NCBI GenBank assembly: GCA_963575745.1
Contig: CAUYUJ010003003.1
Location: forward strand, 202,001-266,000
Direction: 5' to 3'
Source of the DNA: Prorocentrum cordatum
Lineage: Eukaryota; Sar; Dinophyceae; Prorocentrales; Prorocentraceae
DNA: 64,000 nucleotides
Below are positions 32,965 to 42,775 of the stretch, piece by piece. A program made the translations under genes and the position numbers. A model generated the notes under the pieces. The model saw only the letters and a list, made by a program, of their open reading frames with translations, ran no database searches and was not told the origin of the DNA. Each line of letters starts with the position of its first letter. Positions within the stretch are counted from its first letter, which is position 1.

Positions 32965-33351
32965 CTACGCATCTGCCACCTCTGGATGCCAGCGCGCAGC
33001 TACTGAACCACATGATGCGGGCCGATGTGCAAGAGAGAACGGCTCACCAAGGTCAGACCGCACAACTAACGACGACTCCATCGACCAATCGGCCCTCGCC
33101 AGAGATAGGCACATGGCCATCATGGGCGCAGACGCGTGCTGCCACGTGAACGCCTCTGCTCGCATGTCAGCTAGGGCCCTCGAAGCCCGCCCAAGCATTC
33201 CGAGCGAAACAGTCTGCATCCACGCAACGTGGGCATAGTCCCTCAAGGGGCCCAGGGTAGTCTCGAACATCGGATCTTCCCAAGGGTCGGACTGAGTCGC
33301 AAGGTAGACAGTCATGGACCCCCCGCGACCCTTGGCACCCACGAGAGCCAC
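32965..33351 (-). pseudogene. LINE RT thumb / connection segment
   Basis: One open frame of 128 codons reading ATQSDPWEDPMFETTLGPLR, then a Trp/Arg/Ala-rich helix. DP-rich spacers followed by a long helix occur downstream of RT in this kind of LINE. It continues the RT reading from 33312-33839. Confidence 0.6.
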
Positions 33352-34300
33352 CGCAGCCGCTCGGTGTCGGCCGCGCCCGACACTCCACAGCAGCGACTAG
33401 CCCCTGGGAGCAACCCGTTCTCGAGAGACGCGAAACCTTCTTCCCTACCGCTTTGCAGAAAGGAAGTCTTGCGCGTCCGAATCCTGCACTTAGCACGGCG
33501 GGCTCTCGTGGTCGGTCTTCGCCGATCACGTCGTGACAGCTCATGCCCGAGATTGCGCATGTTGCGCTTGGCCTCGAGTCTAGCCTCACTAGCCAAACGA
33601 CGGGAAGCTTGACGGACCGCGCGGCTGCCAGCTACATGCCCAACTTGCCAGAGGCCGAATCCTGAAGCACAATGCATCGCGTCTGCCTTGAAGTTGGCCA
33701 AGGCATCCCAGAGAATCGCGAGGTCGTTTACCAGCGCTCTTGACAAGACATCGCACAGCCTGGCCCTCCGCACGGCGTGCAGCGCGAGGAAGGTGAGGAT
33801 GGAGGTGGAAAGGGGCGCCCAGCGAGAAGCCCTTGCCATGTGAGGCGAAGGCCTTCAGTGCACGTGATTGACGGCGGTGCTCCAGCACCATCCATGCCAG
33901 CCGCAGCGAAAATCCATGCTGTCGAGCTTTGTTGAACACCTCGCTTAGAAAGTAGACTCGTAGCACTTCCAAGCGTCGGCTGCAGCAGTTGCAGTATGCC
34001 AACACAGCAACGACGCCATCTCTGCATACAAGTTGCGCTCGGGCGCTGCAACCGTCGAGCTCCGTCCAGCACCGGCTGCGCCCCAGACCTCGCTAATCTC
34101 GGTACTGGCGATCCGTTGCTTCGATATGACACTACGTGCACTTGCGCAGCGCCGAACCAGGGAACTGACGAGCACAATCCACCGAGACCCTCCCGCCTTC
34201 CTTCGGCAGCCTGGCCAACGTGGCATTCTCGGTTGTCAAGCCAGCACCAAGGACTCGCAACTGCCAAACAGCCAAGACACGAAAACAAACCCCATATCTC
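33312..34300 (-). pseudogene. LINE reverse transcriptase remnant
   Basis: Successive RT blocks in changing frames: KAGGSRWIVLVSSLVRR (about 34160-34215), an R-P-I-like block 2; WKCYESTF (about 33950-33975), corresponding to the Asp/Tyr-Glu helix of block 3; KQHGFSLRLAWMVLEHRR (about 33880-33935); and ALVNDLAIL (33709-33735) at the catalytic F/Y-x-D-D position, where the first Asp is Asn. Downstream, GLLPGASRCCGVSGAADTER resembles the G-x-x-P-x-x-x-Y-G turn of the thumb. Loss of an active-site Asp plus frameshifts make it dead. Confidence 0.8.
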
Positions 34301-34957
34301 AGACCTGCCACAAGACTCGCGGTGAAATATTCGTCTGCCCAACAGCCGTGGCCCCCTTGAACATCCGACACGCGGCGCGCAGGACATTGACCGTCATGTC
34401 TAGAAATTGAGCTCAGTGGTGACCTGTGAAACTGCGTGTGCCCGTGCTTGGTCCAAAACCTGTCCCACGTGCACATCTCTCGATCAACCGACTGGTGTGG
34501 GTGCGCCATGGTCGTCTGATCCAAGACTCCCTGCAGCACGTATACAGGGGTAAAACGACGAGCTCCGCTGGCCCCATGGCCCATAGACTTACGAGCCCAC
34601 GCCTTCCAAGCCGTAAGACTGCTCACATCCAAAAAATGAGCCGCGCATCCTCCGCCAATTTCAAGAAACCGTCCGCGCACCCATGAGCTGTATCAATCAA
34701 CCGCACTTCGATGGCACACCTGAGGAGCACCTGCAGCTCAGGCGGGAGCAACGGCAGCAGGGGCGACCGACCAACCTTGCAATAGAAACGGTGTAGCTCT
34801 ATGATGATCTTTCAACAGCTGCGTGCCTGAGCAGCCGATACCGTGCACATCAGATTTGCCGCCATCAGCTTCTGTGCCCCGTCACAGAGCAGCTGCCATG
34901 TATGCCGCCCATGCTTCGACAACCTAACTACCACCTGCAACGTCGCCGCCTCATTGC

Positions 34958-36107
34958 TTAGATCCGTGCGTCGCCGTGGAGGGCGCCGCTCAAGCTTGGA
35001 CAGGGAGATGGCCGCAGGCTGCCCCCGTCCAGCATGTGCAACACGCTCTCGATGTGGACGATCCCGTCTGTCGCAGAAAGCTTGCGCTCAATGGCGTGGA
35101 CAACCTGATCCCAAGCGCGCTGAAATCCAGCCTGGCCCTGCGCCGCGTTCGCGCAGCGGAGGGCCACCTGCCGCTCAACGCAACGGGGAAGACGCGCGCG
35201 TCCCATCGGAGCCCTGGGACGCCAGCCGCGGAGCTCGCAAGGAACGCGCACCCGAGCTTCATCATCTTGCACCAGGACAAGGAAATTGGCATGGAGGCGA
35301 GGGTGCGCGGCCGCCCCCTGGCCCACATAGGGCTGCAAAATACGCGTGACCAAAATGCCGCACATAATGCCGCAATCAACGGTCGCGCCTGCGCCGTGGA
35401 CGCGAGTGATGCGACGAGCAACGGCGTGCACCCCTTGAATTCCCCGAGACCAGCCTGTCATGAGCACCCACGTGCCCATTTTGAAACCACCGGGACAAAC
35501 CCAACCCAAACGTAGAGAACCGAGCACAACGAAGTAATGCTGCAAATGCGCATGCATGTCGGCACTGCCCTCGCCCAACCCAGCCGAGCCATGAGAATGC
35601 GCCGTCACTGCCACCAATCCGTTCTTGAGGCCAGAATGAACAGTGCAGCAGCCAACCTGCCGGGCACCACGCTTGCCTCGAAGACTGAACTGCAGTGACC
35701 GAAATGTGCAATTTCGTGAGTGCACACACACACACACCTCCTGAAGTGCCACCAACTTCCGTAGAAACCGCCTCCTGCCAGATGCCGCGTTCACGCAAGT
35801 CCTTGACCTGGCCCTGTAACGTGGCGAGCTTCGGCCCAGCAGCATGATGCTCTTGGACCGCGATGATGCTACTGGGTGGTCCAGCAGCCAAATGCTCGAC
35901 GAGGGAGCCGCCTCTGGAAACAGTAACGGTGGTAACCAGACCGTGCCCATGATGCCGCGCCCTCGCCGTCGCCACGCAAACTGCATGGGCGTCCCGACGT
36001 CGTTGTTCTATGAACTGCATCGAGCGCCAGCGGGGAGGAGAGGGCCGCCGTAGACGATGCCACCTGCGGCGAAACAGAAAAAGTCGCCGCCGCCGCCACC
36101 GACCCAT
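34958..36107 (-). pseudogene. LINE endonuclease (EEP-type) remnant
   Basis: The 35376-36107 frame reads SSIIAVQEHH (about 35843-35870), the Gln-Glu pair that binds metal in exonuclease-endonuclease-phosphatase folds, then GGTSGGVCV (about 35725-35753), the T-S-G-G loop. A frame change near 35450-35550 moves the reading to 34958-35986, where a VLMTGW segment stands for the G-D-x-N strand and AHPRLHANFLVLV for the terminal Asp-His strand (here not intact). Confidence 0.75.
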
Positions 36108-36672
36108 GAGGCATCCCCAGAGTACTCATCATCAGACCCACAACAAGACAACTCGAGCCAACATGCGACCGCAACCATTGGAACTGGCTGCGGCGACCAA
36201 TGTTTGACTGCATGCATTTTCTTGGCCTTGGAGCGAAGATCAACCTCATCCCTCGGGAGTTCCCCAAGGAAATCGAGCTTCTCCGAACTAGCGCGCAGCA
36301 TGCCAGCATCACGCTTGTCGAAATCGGGAGGCTGTCAGGCTCATCGACAATCTCGATGTCCCCCGCCCGATGCCGCTTGGCAGCAAGCGGCTCGTCCTGA
36401 GAGGCCTCGTCGCGTCCCCGCGTGGGCAGTAGCAGCTGCTCCACCAGCGGGTTGGACCTGACTGTGGCCACCAGTTCACCAGAGGCGCCAGCAGCCTGTA
36501 ATATCCTGTCCATCACTTCGAAATTGACATGTGCACCTGCGCCGCGCCCAGGGTCAGGATCTGGAGGCTTAGCCACGCCGCTACCCAACGCTCGCAACAA
36601 GCCCGCGGGGTCGGCGATTGCACAGCGCTGCGCCTCCAACTTCTCACCGTACAGCTTGACCCCCTCCTGCAA
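35869..36672 (-). pseudogene. LINE N-terminal linker frame
   Basis: 267 codons, starting MQEGVKLYGEKLEAQRCAIA and passing through a Lys/Arg/Asp/Glu-rich stretch (about residues 70-110) before frameshifted low-complexity sequence. The first ~110 residues look genuinely coding; no enzymatic domain is recognised. It overlaps the start of the endonuclease in another frame. Confidence 0.5.
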
Positions 36673-36960
36673 TTACAAGCTCCTCCTTCTTAGCCTGACT
36701 GGCGTTGGTGAGCTTCTCCATCTAAGAAGCCCTAATCTGCAACTTCGTGGAGGGCTGACTGGCTGCTTGGACCGACGCAAAGCCACGCACTCCGCCTTAG
36801 CCTTCGCATGCTGCTCTGCGATGGCCTCCATCCCGACAACTTCCGCACAGGCAGCGCGCATCCGCTCGTAGGCCTCGATCTGCGCCAGCAGCTCCTTGTC
36901 GCCGTCATCTTCCACAGGCCGCGTGGTGCCCGCCTCGAGCTCAGGTCGTGCACCATCCAA
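36673..36960 (-). pseudogene. LINE coiled-coil segment
   Basis: 95 codons beginning MDGARPELEAG. Residues ~15-60 (DKELLAQIEAYERMRAAC, then EQHAKAKAECVALRR) are heptad-like, charged and Ala/Leu-rich, as in ORF1-type coiled coils. After residue ~65 the frame turns to low complexity. Confidence 0.6.
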
Positions 36961-36999
36961 GGGGCGCGGACCGACGGGGACCCGGGCTCAACGGCACGG

Positions 37000-37345
37000 A
37001 GAAAGCAGAAGCCCTTGCGCATGCCCCCACATCCGTCCTTAGGGGAACAACAAGTGACAGAAACATAGAAACTCGGAGGTCCGCGCGGATTTCTCGGATC
37101 GGCGCTGGACCCCCCTCCCTGGCGCGCGAGCGCGCCAGGGGCGGCGCCGGAGGCGCTGCCGGGGGGCCCCAGCGCCGATCCGAGAAATCCGCGCGGACCT
37201 CCGAGTTTCTAAGTTTATGTCACTTTTTGTTCCCCTAGTCCTTGGCCCTCCCCGAGCAGTACATACGCCAACCATCATTGACCCACGGCTTGCCAGCCCG
37301 CTGCGCACAGTAGCGACACTGCCAATGTCGGTGGGCACTGAGACC
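37000..37345 (-). pseudogene. LINE N-terminal zinc-finger-like segment, split by family B insertion
   Basis: Upstream half (about 37238-37330) reads HWQCRYCAQRAG, PWVNDGWRMYC and ends in AKD. The downstream half (37000-37039) continues in the same frame with GCGGMRKGFCFL. Spaced Cys pairs with Trp and Asn suggest a small zinc finger. The two halves are separated by element B3, whose 5-bp TSD lies at the junction. Confidence 0.65.
37040..37237. mobile_element. Family B TIR element, copy B3 (best preserved)
   Basis: 198 bp with near-perfect long inverted repeats. The left end is TAGGGGAACAACAAGTGACA, then ACTCGGAGGTCCGCGCGG and ATTTCTCGGATCGGCGCTGG; the right end is the complement, finishing TTGTTCCCCTA. 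The short core is GC-rich (CTGGCGCGCGAGCGCGCCAG). The flanking 5-bp repeat GTCCT (37035-37039 and 37238-37242) is perfect. It lies inside the LINE. Confidence 0.9.
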
Positions 37346-37585
37346 GGCACGGCGAGGAGTAGATACGAACCGCGGCGCTGAGGCGAGAGTTCGATGTTGA
37401 AGCCGAGCCGCCCTCAGCGCCGCGCCGCGCCGAAAGTGACTCTCGCCTCAGCGCCGCGCCGCGCCGTGCCCCAAGCCGCGAGTGCGTCTCCGTGTCGTCA
37501 CCGCGCCCTGCCGTGCGTCGGTGGGCACTGAGGCAGCAGGCGCGAAGACCGCAGGCGGCAGCGCACACAGCTCCCCGCCCGCAGG
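37346..37585. repeat. GC-rich internal repeats upstream of the LINE
   Basis: CTCAGCGCCGCGCCGCGCCG occurs twice (about 37411 and 37450), and GTCGGTGGGCACTGAG occurs at about 37329 and 37516. No gene. Confidence 0.6.
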
Positions 37586-37790
37586 AGCAGCAGTGGCCCC
37601 CCTCTGCGAGGCCGGAAGCTTGCTTGGGAGCCTCGAGCCGCTCCCTCGGCTGCAGACAAGCTCCCAGCGCGGGAGCGAGGGCAGAAACAGCGGTGGCCTC
37701 CCTGCGAGGCCGAGAGCTTCAAGGAGCCTTGAGTCGCCCCCTTGGCTGCAAACAGGCTCCCAGCGCGGGAGCGACGCTGGGAACTTGAGC
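37586..37790 (+). repeat. ~105-bp tandem duplication
   Basis: Two successive units share GCGAGGCCG, AGCTT, GGAGCCT, CTTGGCTGCAAACAGGCTCC / CTCGGCTGCAGACAAGCTCC and CAGCGCGGGAGCGA. Confidence 0.75.
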
Positions 37791-37794
37791 CCAC

Positions 37795-38448
37795 ATGGCT
37801 ACGCAACGCGAGCCGTGTGAGAGGGGTGCCGACCTGAGAGTGGAACCGCGTGCGAGCTCTGCCACTGAGTCATTCGATGAAACTCCCGATGGGGCCACGA
37901 ACCGTGTGAGAGGTGCGCCAGTATGGGGGTGGAACTGCATGCGAACCCTGCCACAAGGGCCTTCGGTGGAGCTTCCTATGGGGCCACGAACCGTGTGGGG
38001 GGTGGGCCGACATGAAGGTGGAACTGCATGCGAACCCTGTCAAGGGGGCCTTCGATGGAGCTCCCTATGGGGCCACGAACCGTGTGAGGGGTGGGCCGAG
38101 ATAAGAGTGGAACTGCATGCGAACCCTGCCACGGGGGCCTTCGATGGAGCTCCCTATGGGGCCACGAACCGTGTGAGGGCGTGCAGTAATGGGCGGTGCT
38201 GATGGTGGTAGGAAGAGGAGGAGGAGGAGGAGGAGGAGGAGGAGGAGGAGGAGGAGGAGGAGGAGGAGAAGGAGGAGGGGGGAGCGGGAGGGGGAGGAGG
38301 AGGAAGGAGGAGGAGAGGAGAGGAGAGGAGAGAGGAGAGGAGGAGGAGAGAGAGGAAGGAGGAGGAGAGGAGAGGAGAGGAGGGAACAACGGGGCGCTGT
38401 CTCTTCAAAGCGAGGGCCCAACACCACAGGATTGTTGGGGAAAAACGC
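37795..38448 (+). repeat. Composite satellite unit 2, right part
   Basis: About five diverged 90-bp satellite copies (37795-38190) of the same GAACTGCATGCGAACCCTG variant as 30640-31105, then a GGA tract (38206-38395), then the tail CTCTTCAAAGCGAGGGCCCA, CACCACAGGATTGTTGGG. Order and orientation match unit 1. Confidence 0.8.
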
Positions 38449-38504
38449 AAAATGAAATCCTGTGCAGAACAAACACTACGCGGGGAAAACGGGACACTTT
38501 CCGG

Positions 38505-38690
38505 ACAGAGCGAGGGGGGGAGGAGGGGGAGGAGGAGAGGAGGGGGAGGAGGAGGGAAGAGGGAAGGAGGGGGAGGAGGGTTAGGGGGAGGAGGGGGAGG
38601 AGGGAGGGGAGGCGACGGGAGGAGGAGGAGAGGGGAGGGGAGGGGAGGAGTGTCCTCGTGGAGGAGGGGAGGAGGGGGGGGGAGGAAGGC
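38505..38690. repeat. GGA/GGGGGA purine tract
   Basis: Purine-rich simple sequence about 60 bp after the satellite tail. Confidence 0.9.
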
Positions 38691-39976
38691 ATGGCTCCGC
38701 GCCTGCCTCCCTCCAGGTTCCTCACCCTCCTGCCTCTCCTACTCCCCCCCCCCCCCCACCACCACTTGAACCACCAAGCGAGCGGGGCCTGCCCGCCCAC
38801 GCGCCCCGCGCGCGCCCCGCCCGCCGCGCGCGGAGGACGCGCGCGGCCGCCCGCAGGCGTTCTGCGCAAGGGGCGCCGCGCGGCGCTTCTCGGGGAGCGC
38901 GGGCGCGCCGCGGGGCCGAAGCGGGTCGCCGCCGCCGCTGCCGCTTTTCACAATTCACAAAACAAGGTTTTCGAATTCAAACAAACGGGCTTTCGGAATC
39001 AAGAAAAACAGGCTTCCGCTTCCCCCACCTCCGTCGCTTCATGGGCGGGGCGGTAAATGTAGCAATCGAGCGCCCAAACAAATCCACCTCCTTCCTCTTG
39101 CCTTTCCCCGCCCCTCCTCTGAATGCTCTCTTCCCTTCTGCGGAACGAGGGGAGGGGGGAAAACGAAGTACATCTGTATCGTCGCTTTCCTCCGAAAGGG
39201 GGGGGCGGTGACTGGGGGGGGGGAGCGAAGAAGGTGCCCTGTTCGGGCCCTCTAAAAGGCCCCCCTTGGGCCCGAGGGGGCCCCTGCAGGTGGCCCTAGA
39301 CAGGGGGCCCCTCCGCTGCAGGCCTCGGGCTGCCCCGCCATGGATGGCCCTCCCCGCGGCGCGCCCTCCGGCGCGGGCCGCCGCCGCCGCTTCCGCTCCC
39401 CCCTGCCCTTCGCCGGCCTGTTGTGCTTCCCTCGCGGTGCTCCTGCTCGTGCGGCTGCCGGCGGTGGGCCACGAGCCCGGCCGCGGCCCCGCAGGCCGTG
39501 GCCGAGAGCGGCGCGCGGGGCCGCGCCGCGGCCGAGCACGCACGCGCACCGACTTCTCCGCCGGCGCAGGAGGCCCCGCCTCCCGCACTCCCGCGGCGGC
39601 ACCCCGCCACCGCACCCCCCTCCTTCGCGTGCGCGCGATGCCGTCGACGCCGCCGGGACGCGCGCGGCCCACGAGCCCCTCCTCTCGGCAGCGCCTCCTC
39701 GAGCCAGCACTCGTCGCTGTGAGAAGTGGGCGCTCTGTTCCTCGGTTTTCCACGTCTGCCTCGCCCCGGGGGGGGAGCCAGCGGGGGAGGAGCTGGTTGA
39801 GGATGGGGGCACGTCGGCCCGGAAGGTGCGATGCACCGCAGTTAGATCTGACGATAGGCCGCTGGCAGCGAATCCGTGCGACGGTCGAACGAAACAATAA
39901 GCGGACACTCCCGGGGGTCATCGGGGGTCGGCACCTTCGCTTCTGAGCCCATCCCGACGTTGTCCCCGATCTCCTC
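38691..39976. other. No gene recognised
   Basis: Very GC-rich (especially 38780-38940 and 39240-39720). Long overlapping Ala/Arg/Pro frames on both strands are compositional. Confidence 0.45.
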
Positions 39977-40087
39977 TAGGGGGCCACATGCGAACCCTAC
40001 CCCTACCCCTACCCCCGAGCGAAGTGAACCCCACCCTTCCCCTCAGAAATCATGGGGGTTGGGGTAGGGTTCGCATGTTGCCCCCTA
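39977..40087. mobile_element. Short foldback element R with TAGGGGGC ends
   Basis: 111 bp. Left arm TAGGGGGCCACATGCGAACC then CTACCCC; right arm GGGGTAGGGTTCGCATG then TTGCCCCCTA. The flanking 5-bp direct repeat TCCTC (39972-39976, 40088-40092) is perfect. The TAGGGG terminus and TSD length match family B, although the inner sequence differs. Confidence 0.85.
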
Positions 40088-40390
40088 TCCTCTTCTCTTC
40101 GACACATGAGCCCAGAGTGGAGCCGTCGTGCCACCATGGGGAACGCTGCACAGGGAACGAAGGGCACTTTCCCAGCAACGGCCAGCATCGGCCGCCTGGA
40201 TCGAAGAAGAGCCCCCCCTCCCTCCCTCCTCCCGTCGATGGCCACAGGGCTACCGAGCGCCCGATCTTCCTCCTCGTCTCTGGCCAGTTCCCACATCGTG
40301 GGCTCCCCCTCCCATCGATTGCGAAGGCCAGCAGTCCCCATCGTCCCGGACCGTTTTTCATCGAGCGGATGGTGCGACAGTGCCCATATT
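40088..40390. other. No gene recognised
   Basis: Spacer between element R and a TCC run; no motif. Confidence 0.35.
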
Positions 40391-40431
40391 TGTCCTCCTC
40401 CTCCTCCTCCTCCTCCTCCTCCTCCTCTGTT
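40391..40431. repeat. (TCC)n run
   Basis: Pure TCC trinucleotides. Confidence 0.95.
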
Positions 40432-40843
40432 TTAACTCAGTGCCTCGCTGCGGCGTGCGTGCGTCGGTGCCGTCGGGAAGAAGGGGGGGTGGCGGCGGCG
40501 AGAGGAGGGCTCTCTGTCCCTCTGAGAGCCGGACGAATACAAGGGCGCCGAGAGGCGCCGAGGACCCCCCCACTGGAGGCTGCGATCCGATCCGTCCGCT
40601 CCTGTTGGAGTCCAAGGATCTTCGCTTGGAATGCGACCTGGACGTCTAAGAAAGAGGCTGGGCTGCACTCCACTTCGCAGTCGAATCGCGGTGCCTTCGC
40701 TTTGCCAACGTGGAGAAGCTGAGTCCCGTCCTCCACGTGGGCAAAAAGCATCGGCGCGGCTGATCTGTAAGCCTTAACGCTTGCTATACTGGCCCTCCCC
40801 CTCAAACTGGACGAGGTCATATTCAATCCCGAGCACTTCCTGG

Positions 40844-41172
40844 AGGCCTCCCAAATGGGGTCCGAGCAGATGGGATCGGACGATCGCGCCGCATCGCCAA
40901 CGCACCGCCAATACATCGGCGATGCAACGGCGACGTCTTCGATGAATCGGCGTGGTCGTCGTGGAGTAGATCGGGCTCCACACCTAGCCGCATCGCCGAT
41001 GCATTGGCGATGCGGCGTGATCCTCCGACCCCATCTCTCGCCATCGCTCGGACGTCCATTCCCTACGCTTTGCGTCATGCGTGGTTGCTCCGCCAAATGA
41101 TCAAGGATGCTCCTCGATGGTCCTCGCCGAAGGAAAAATGCACACGTCCGAGCGATGCCAAGATCTACTCGG
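40844..41172. mobile_element. Family H element, copy H2, interrupted by J1
   Basis: Left end AGGCCTCCCAAATGGGGTCC, GATCGCGCCGCATCGCC, and a core of GCATCGGCGAT-type words. The right arm GATCCTCCGACCCCATCT is cut at 41036 and resumes as ATCTACTCGG after the J1 insertion. Confidence 0.75.
41037..41162. mobile_element. Family J element, copy J1, nested in H2
   Basis: 126 bp, ends CTCGCCATCGCTCGGACGT and ACGTCCGAGCGATGCCAAG. It lies between two copies of ATCT (41033-41036, 41163-41166), of which uninterrupted H elements have one. Interior shared with J2. Confidence 0.8.
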
Positions 41173-42040
41173 TTCCCAACTGGGAGACCGGGACTCCCCA
41201 TGCCACAATAGCTGGCCGCACGGGCCCGCTGCAGAAGGCCTGCCAGGCAAAGGCCCTTCGGATCACGCGCCCGCGCACTGCGAGCAGCGCGCGCGGCCAT
41301 CCCCATTGTCACCGTAATCCAGCTCCCGGGGACCCCCCCCCAAACAAAAACCCAACTCAGGGTTTGTTTTAGGTGTTTTTTGTCAGGGGTTCTCTGACAC
41401 CCAGGCTCCAGGATTTTCCAGGGGGGAAGCTCTTGAAAGCCCTCCGATTCGGATGGTTTCCCGTGGTCTTTCGGAGGCTCTCAGGCCAGCCCAGGCTCCC
41501 GAATTCTTTGGGGGGGAGCCCGCGGAAAAAAAACCCAACTGTGGTGTGTGTTTGTATGTTGTTCCAGGGGGGGAGAACCATAGAACAGATCCCGAGTTTT
41601 GTTCAAAGCCTGGCTGGCCTTGTGCATAAACTGGCTTAACATGTTGCACATACATACGCGTGGCGACCTATTCGGCGCCGATTGTGGAATTTACACGGCG
41701 CGATGCAAAGCTCAAAGCCGCTGGTAACTTAATCAACATGTCTATGCGATGCCACTGCATTCGCATCCCTTGTGGAAAGCTTCGCAACTGACACACGCGC
41801 AAACGTCCTGGTCTGATACCCACAACCTGCGACACGCACAGAGGGACTGCGGGCCAGTATCACGACAACGAGCAGCGGAGGCGAGGCAGAAGATGGCTGT
41901 GAAGCAGCTTCGGATCTCAGGGATATCAGGGCTCGAGGATCGAGGGTCGTCGAGGATCGAGGATCAGGGATATCAGGGATCGAGAAGCGAGGACCCGCAA
42001 CGGGTAGGATCCCGAACGGCCAGCTGGGGAGATCAAACTC
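41173..42040. other. No gene recognised
   Basis: Mixed sequence. Around 41910-41990 GATCGAGG and GGGATATCAGGG words recur. No domain in either strand. Confidence 0.4.
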
Positions 42041-42200
42041 ACATCGTGCCGACTGCTGCGCTGGTCTCTGACCACCGCGCGGCTCGGCGTTTCACCTTGA
42101 ACGGTCGCGGCGTTTCGATATAGCACCGATCGTGCGATTTCTCAGCCAATTCCGGTCGTATCGTGCCGACTGGTGCGCTGGCTTCTGACTCTGACCACCG
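42041..42200. repeat. Direct repeat of ~110-bp spacing
   Basis: ATCGTGCCGACTGCTGCGCTGG (42045) and ATCGTGCCGACTGGTGCGCTGG (42157), each followed by TCTGACCACCGCG, with GGTCGCGGCGTTTCGATATA between. Confidence 0.65.
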
Positions 42201-42226
42201 CGAGGATCGGTTCATGAGCCTGGCTT

Positions 42227-42381
42227 CCACCACCACCACCACCACAAGTTGGAGGCGTCGAGGAGGAGGAGGAGGAGGAGGACGAAGAGGACAAAGAGGA
42301 GGAGGAGGAGGAGGAGGAGGAGGAGAGGAGGAGGAGGAGGAGGAGGAGGACCCCCCCCCCTCCAACTTGTGGTGGTGGTGG
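42227..42381. repeat. Hairpin with a (GGA)n loop
   Basis: CCACCACCACCACCACAAGT-TGGAGG on the left and CCTCCAACTTGTGGTGGTGG on the right enclose about 100 bp of GGA repeat. A long stem with a purine-only loop is unusual for a random microsatellite. Confidence 0.8.
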
Positions 42382-42539
42382 AAAACACGCCCGTCGAAAG
42401 GTCGCGGCCTTCCGACGGCATCGACCGTGCGATCTCGGCCGGGTCCGGTCGCACCGCGCTGCGGCCGCCGCCGCGTCGGCGCGGTGCGAGCCGACCGTAC
42501 CGACCATCTGGGCTGGAGAAAATCCCCATGCCCACCCGA

Positions 42540-42775
42540 GCCTCCACCTCCTCCGTCTCCTCCTCCGTCTCCTCCTCCTCCTCCGTCTCCTCCTCCTCCT
42601 CCTCCTCCTCCTCCTCCGTCCTCCTCTCCTCCTCCTCCTCCTCCATCTCCTCCTCCATCTCTCCTCCATCTCGTCCTCCATCTCTCCTCCTCCTCCTCCT
42701 CCTCCTCCTCTCCTCCTCTTTCTCCTCCTCCTCCTCCTCCTCTTCCTCCTCCTCCGTCTCCTCCTCCCAGATGCG
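42540..42775. repeat. (TCC)n-rich tract
   Basis: Pyrimidine tract of opposite strand polarity to the (GGA)n loop 160 bp upstream, so the two could pair over distance. Confidence 0.95.

Larger units (their letters stand above)
31106..37345 (-). mobile_element. Degenerate non-LTR retrotransposon (LINE)
   Basis: About 6.2 kb on the minus strand. From 5' (37345) to 3' it carries a Cys/Trp zinc-finger-like segment, a coiled-coil region, an apurinic-type endonuclease, reverse transcriptase with thumb region, RNase H, and a Cys-containing tail. Domains are spread over all three frames with stops, and the RT active site is altered, so it cannot move itself. A family B element (37040-37237) has jumped into the zinc-finger segment. 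The LINE sits between two parts of the same satellite composite, which suggests it inserted into that unit. No poly(A) or clear TSD was found. Confidence 0.85.
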
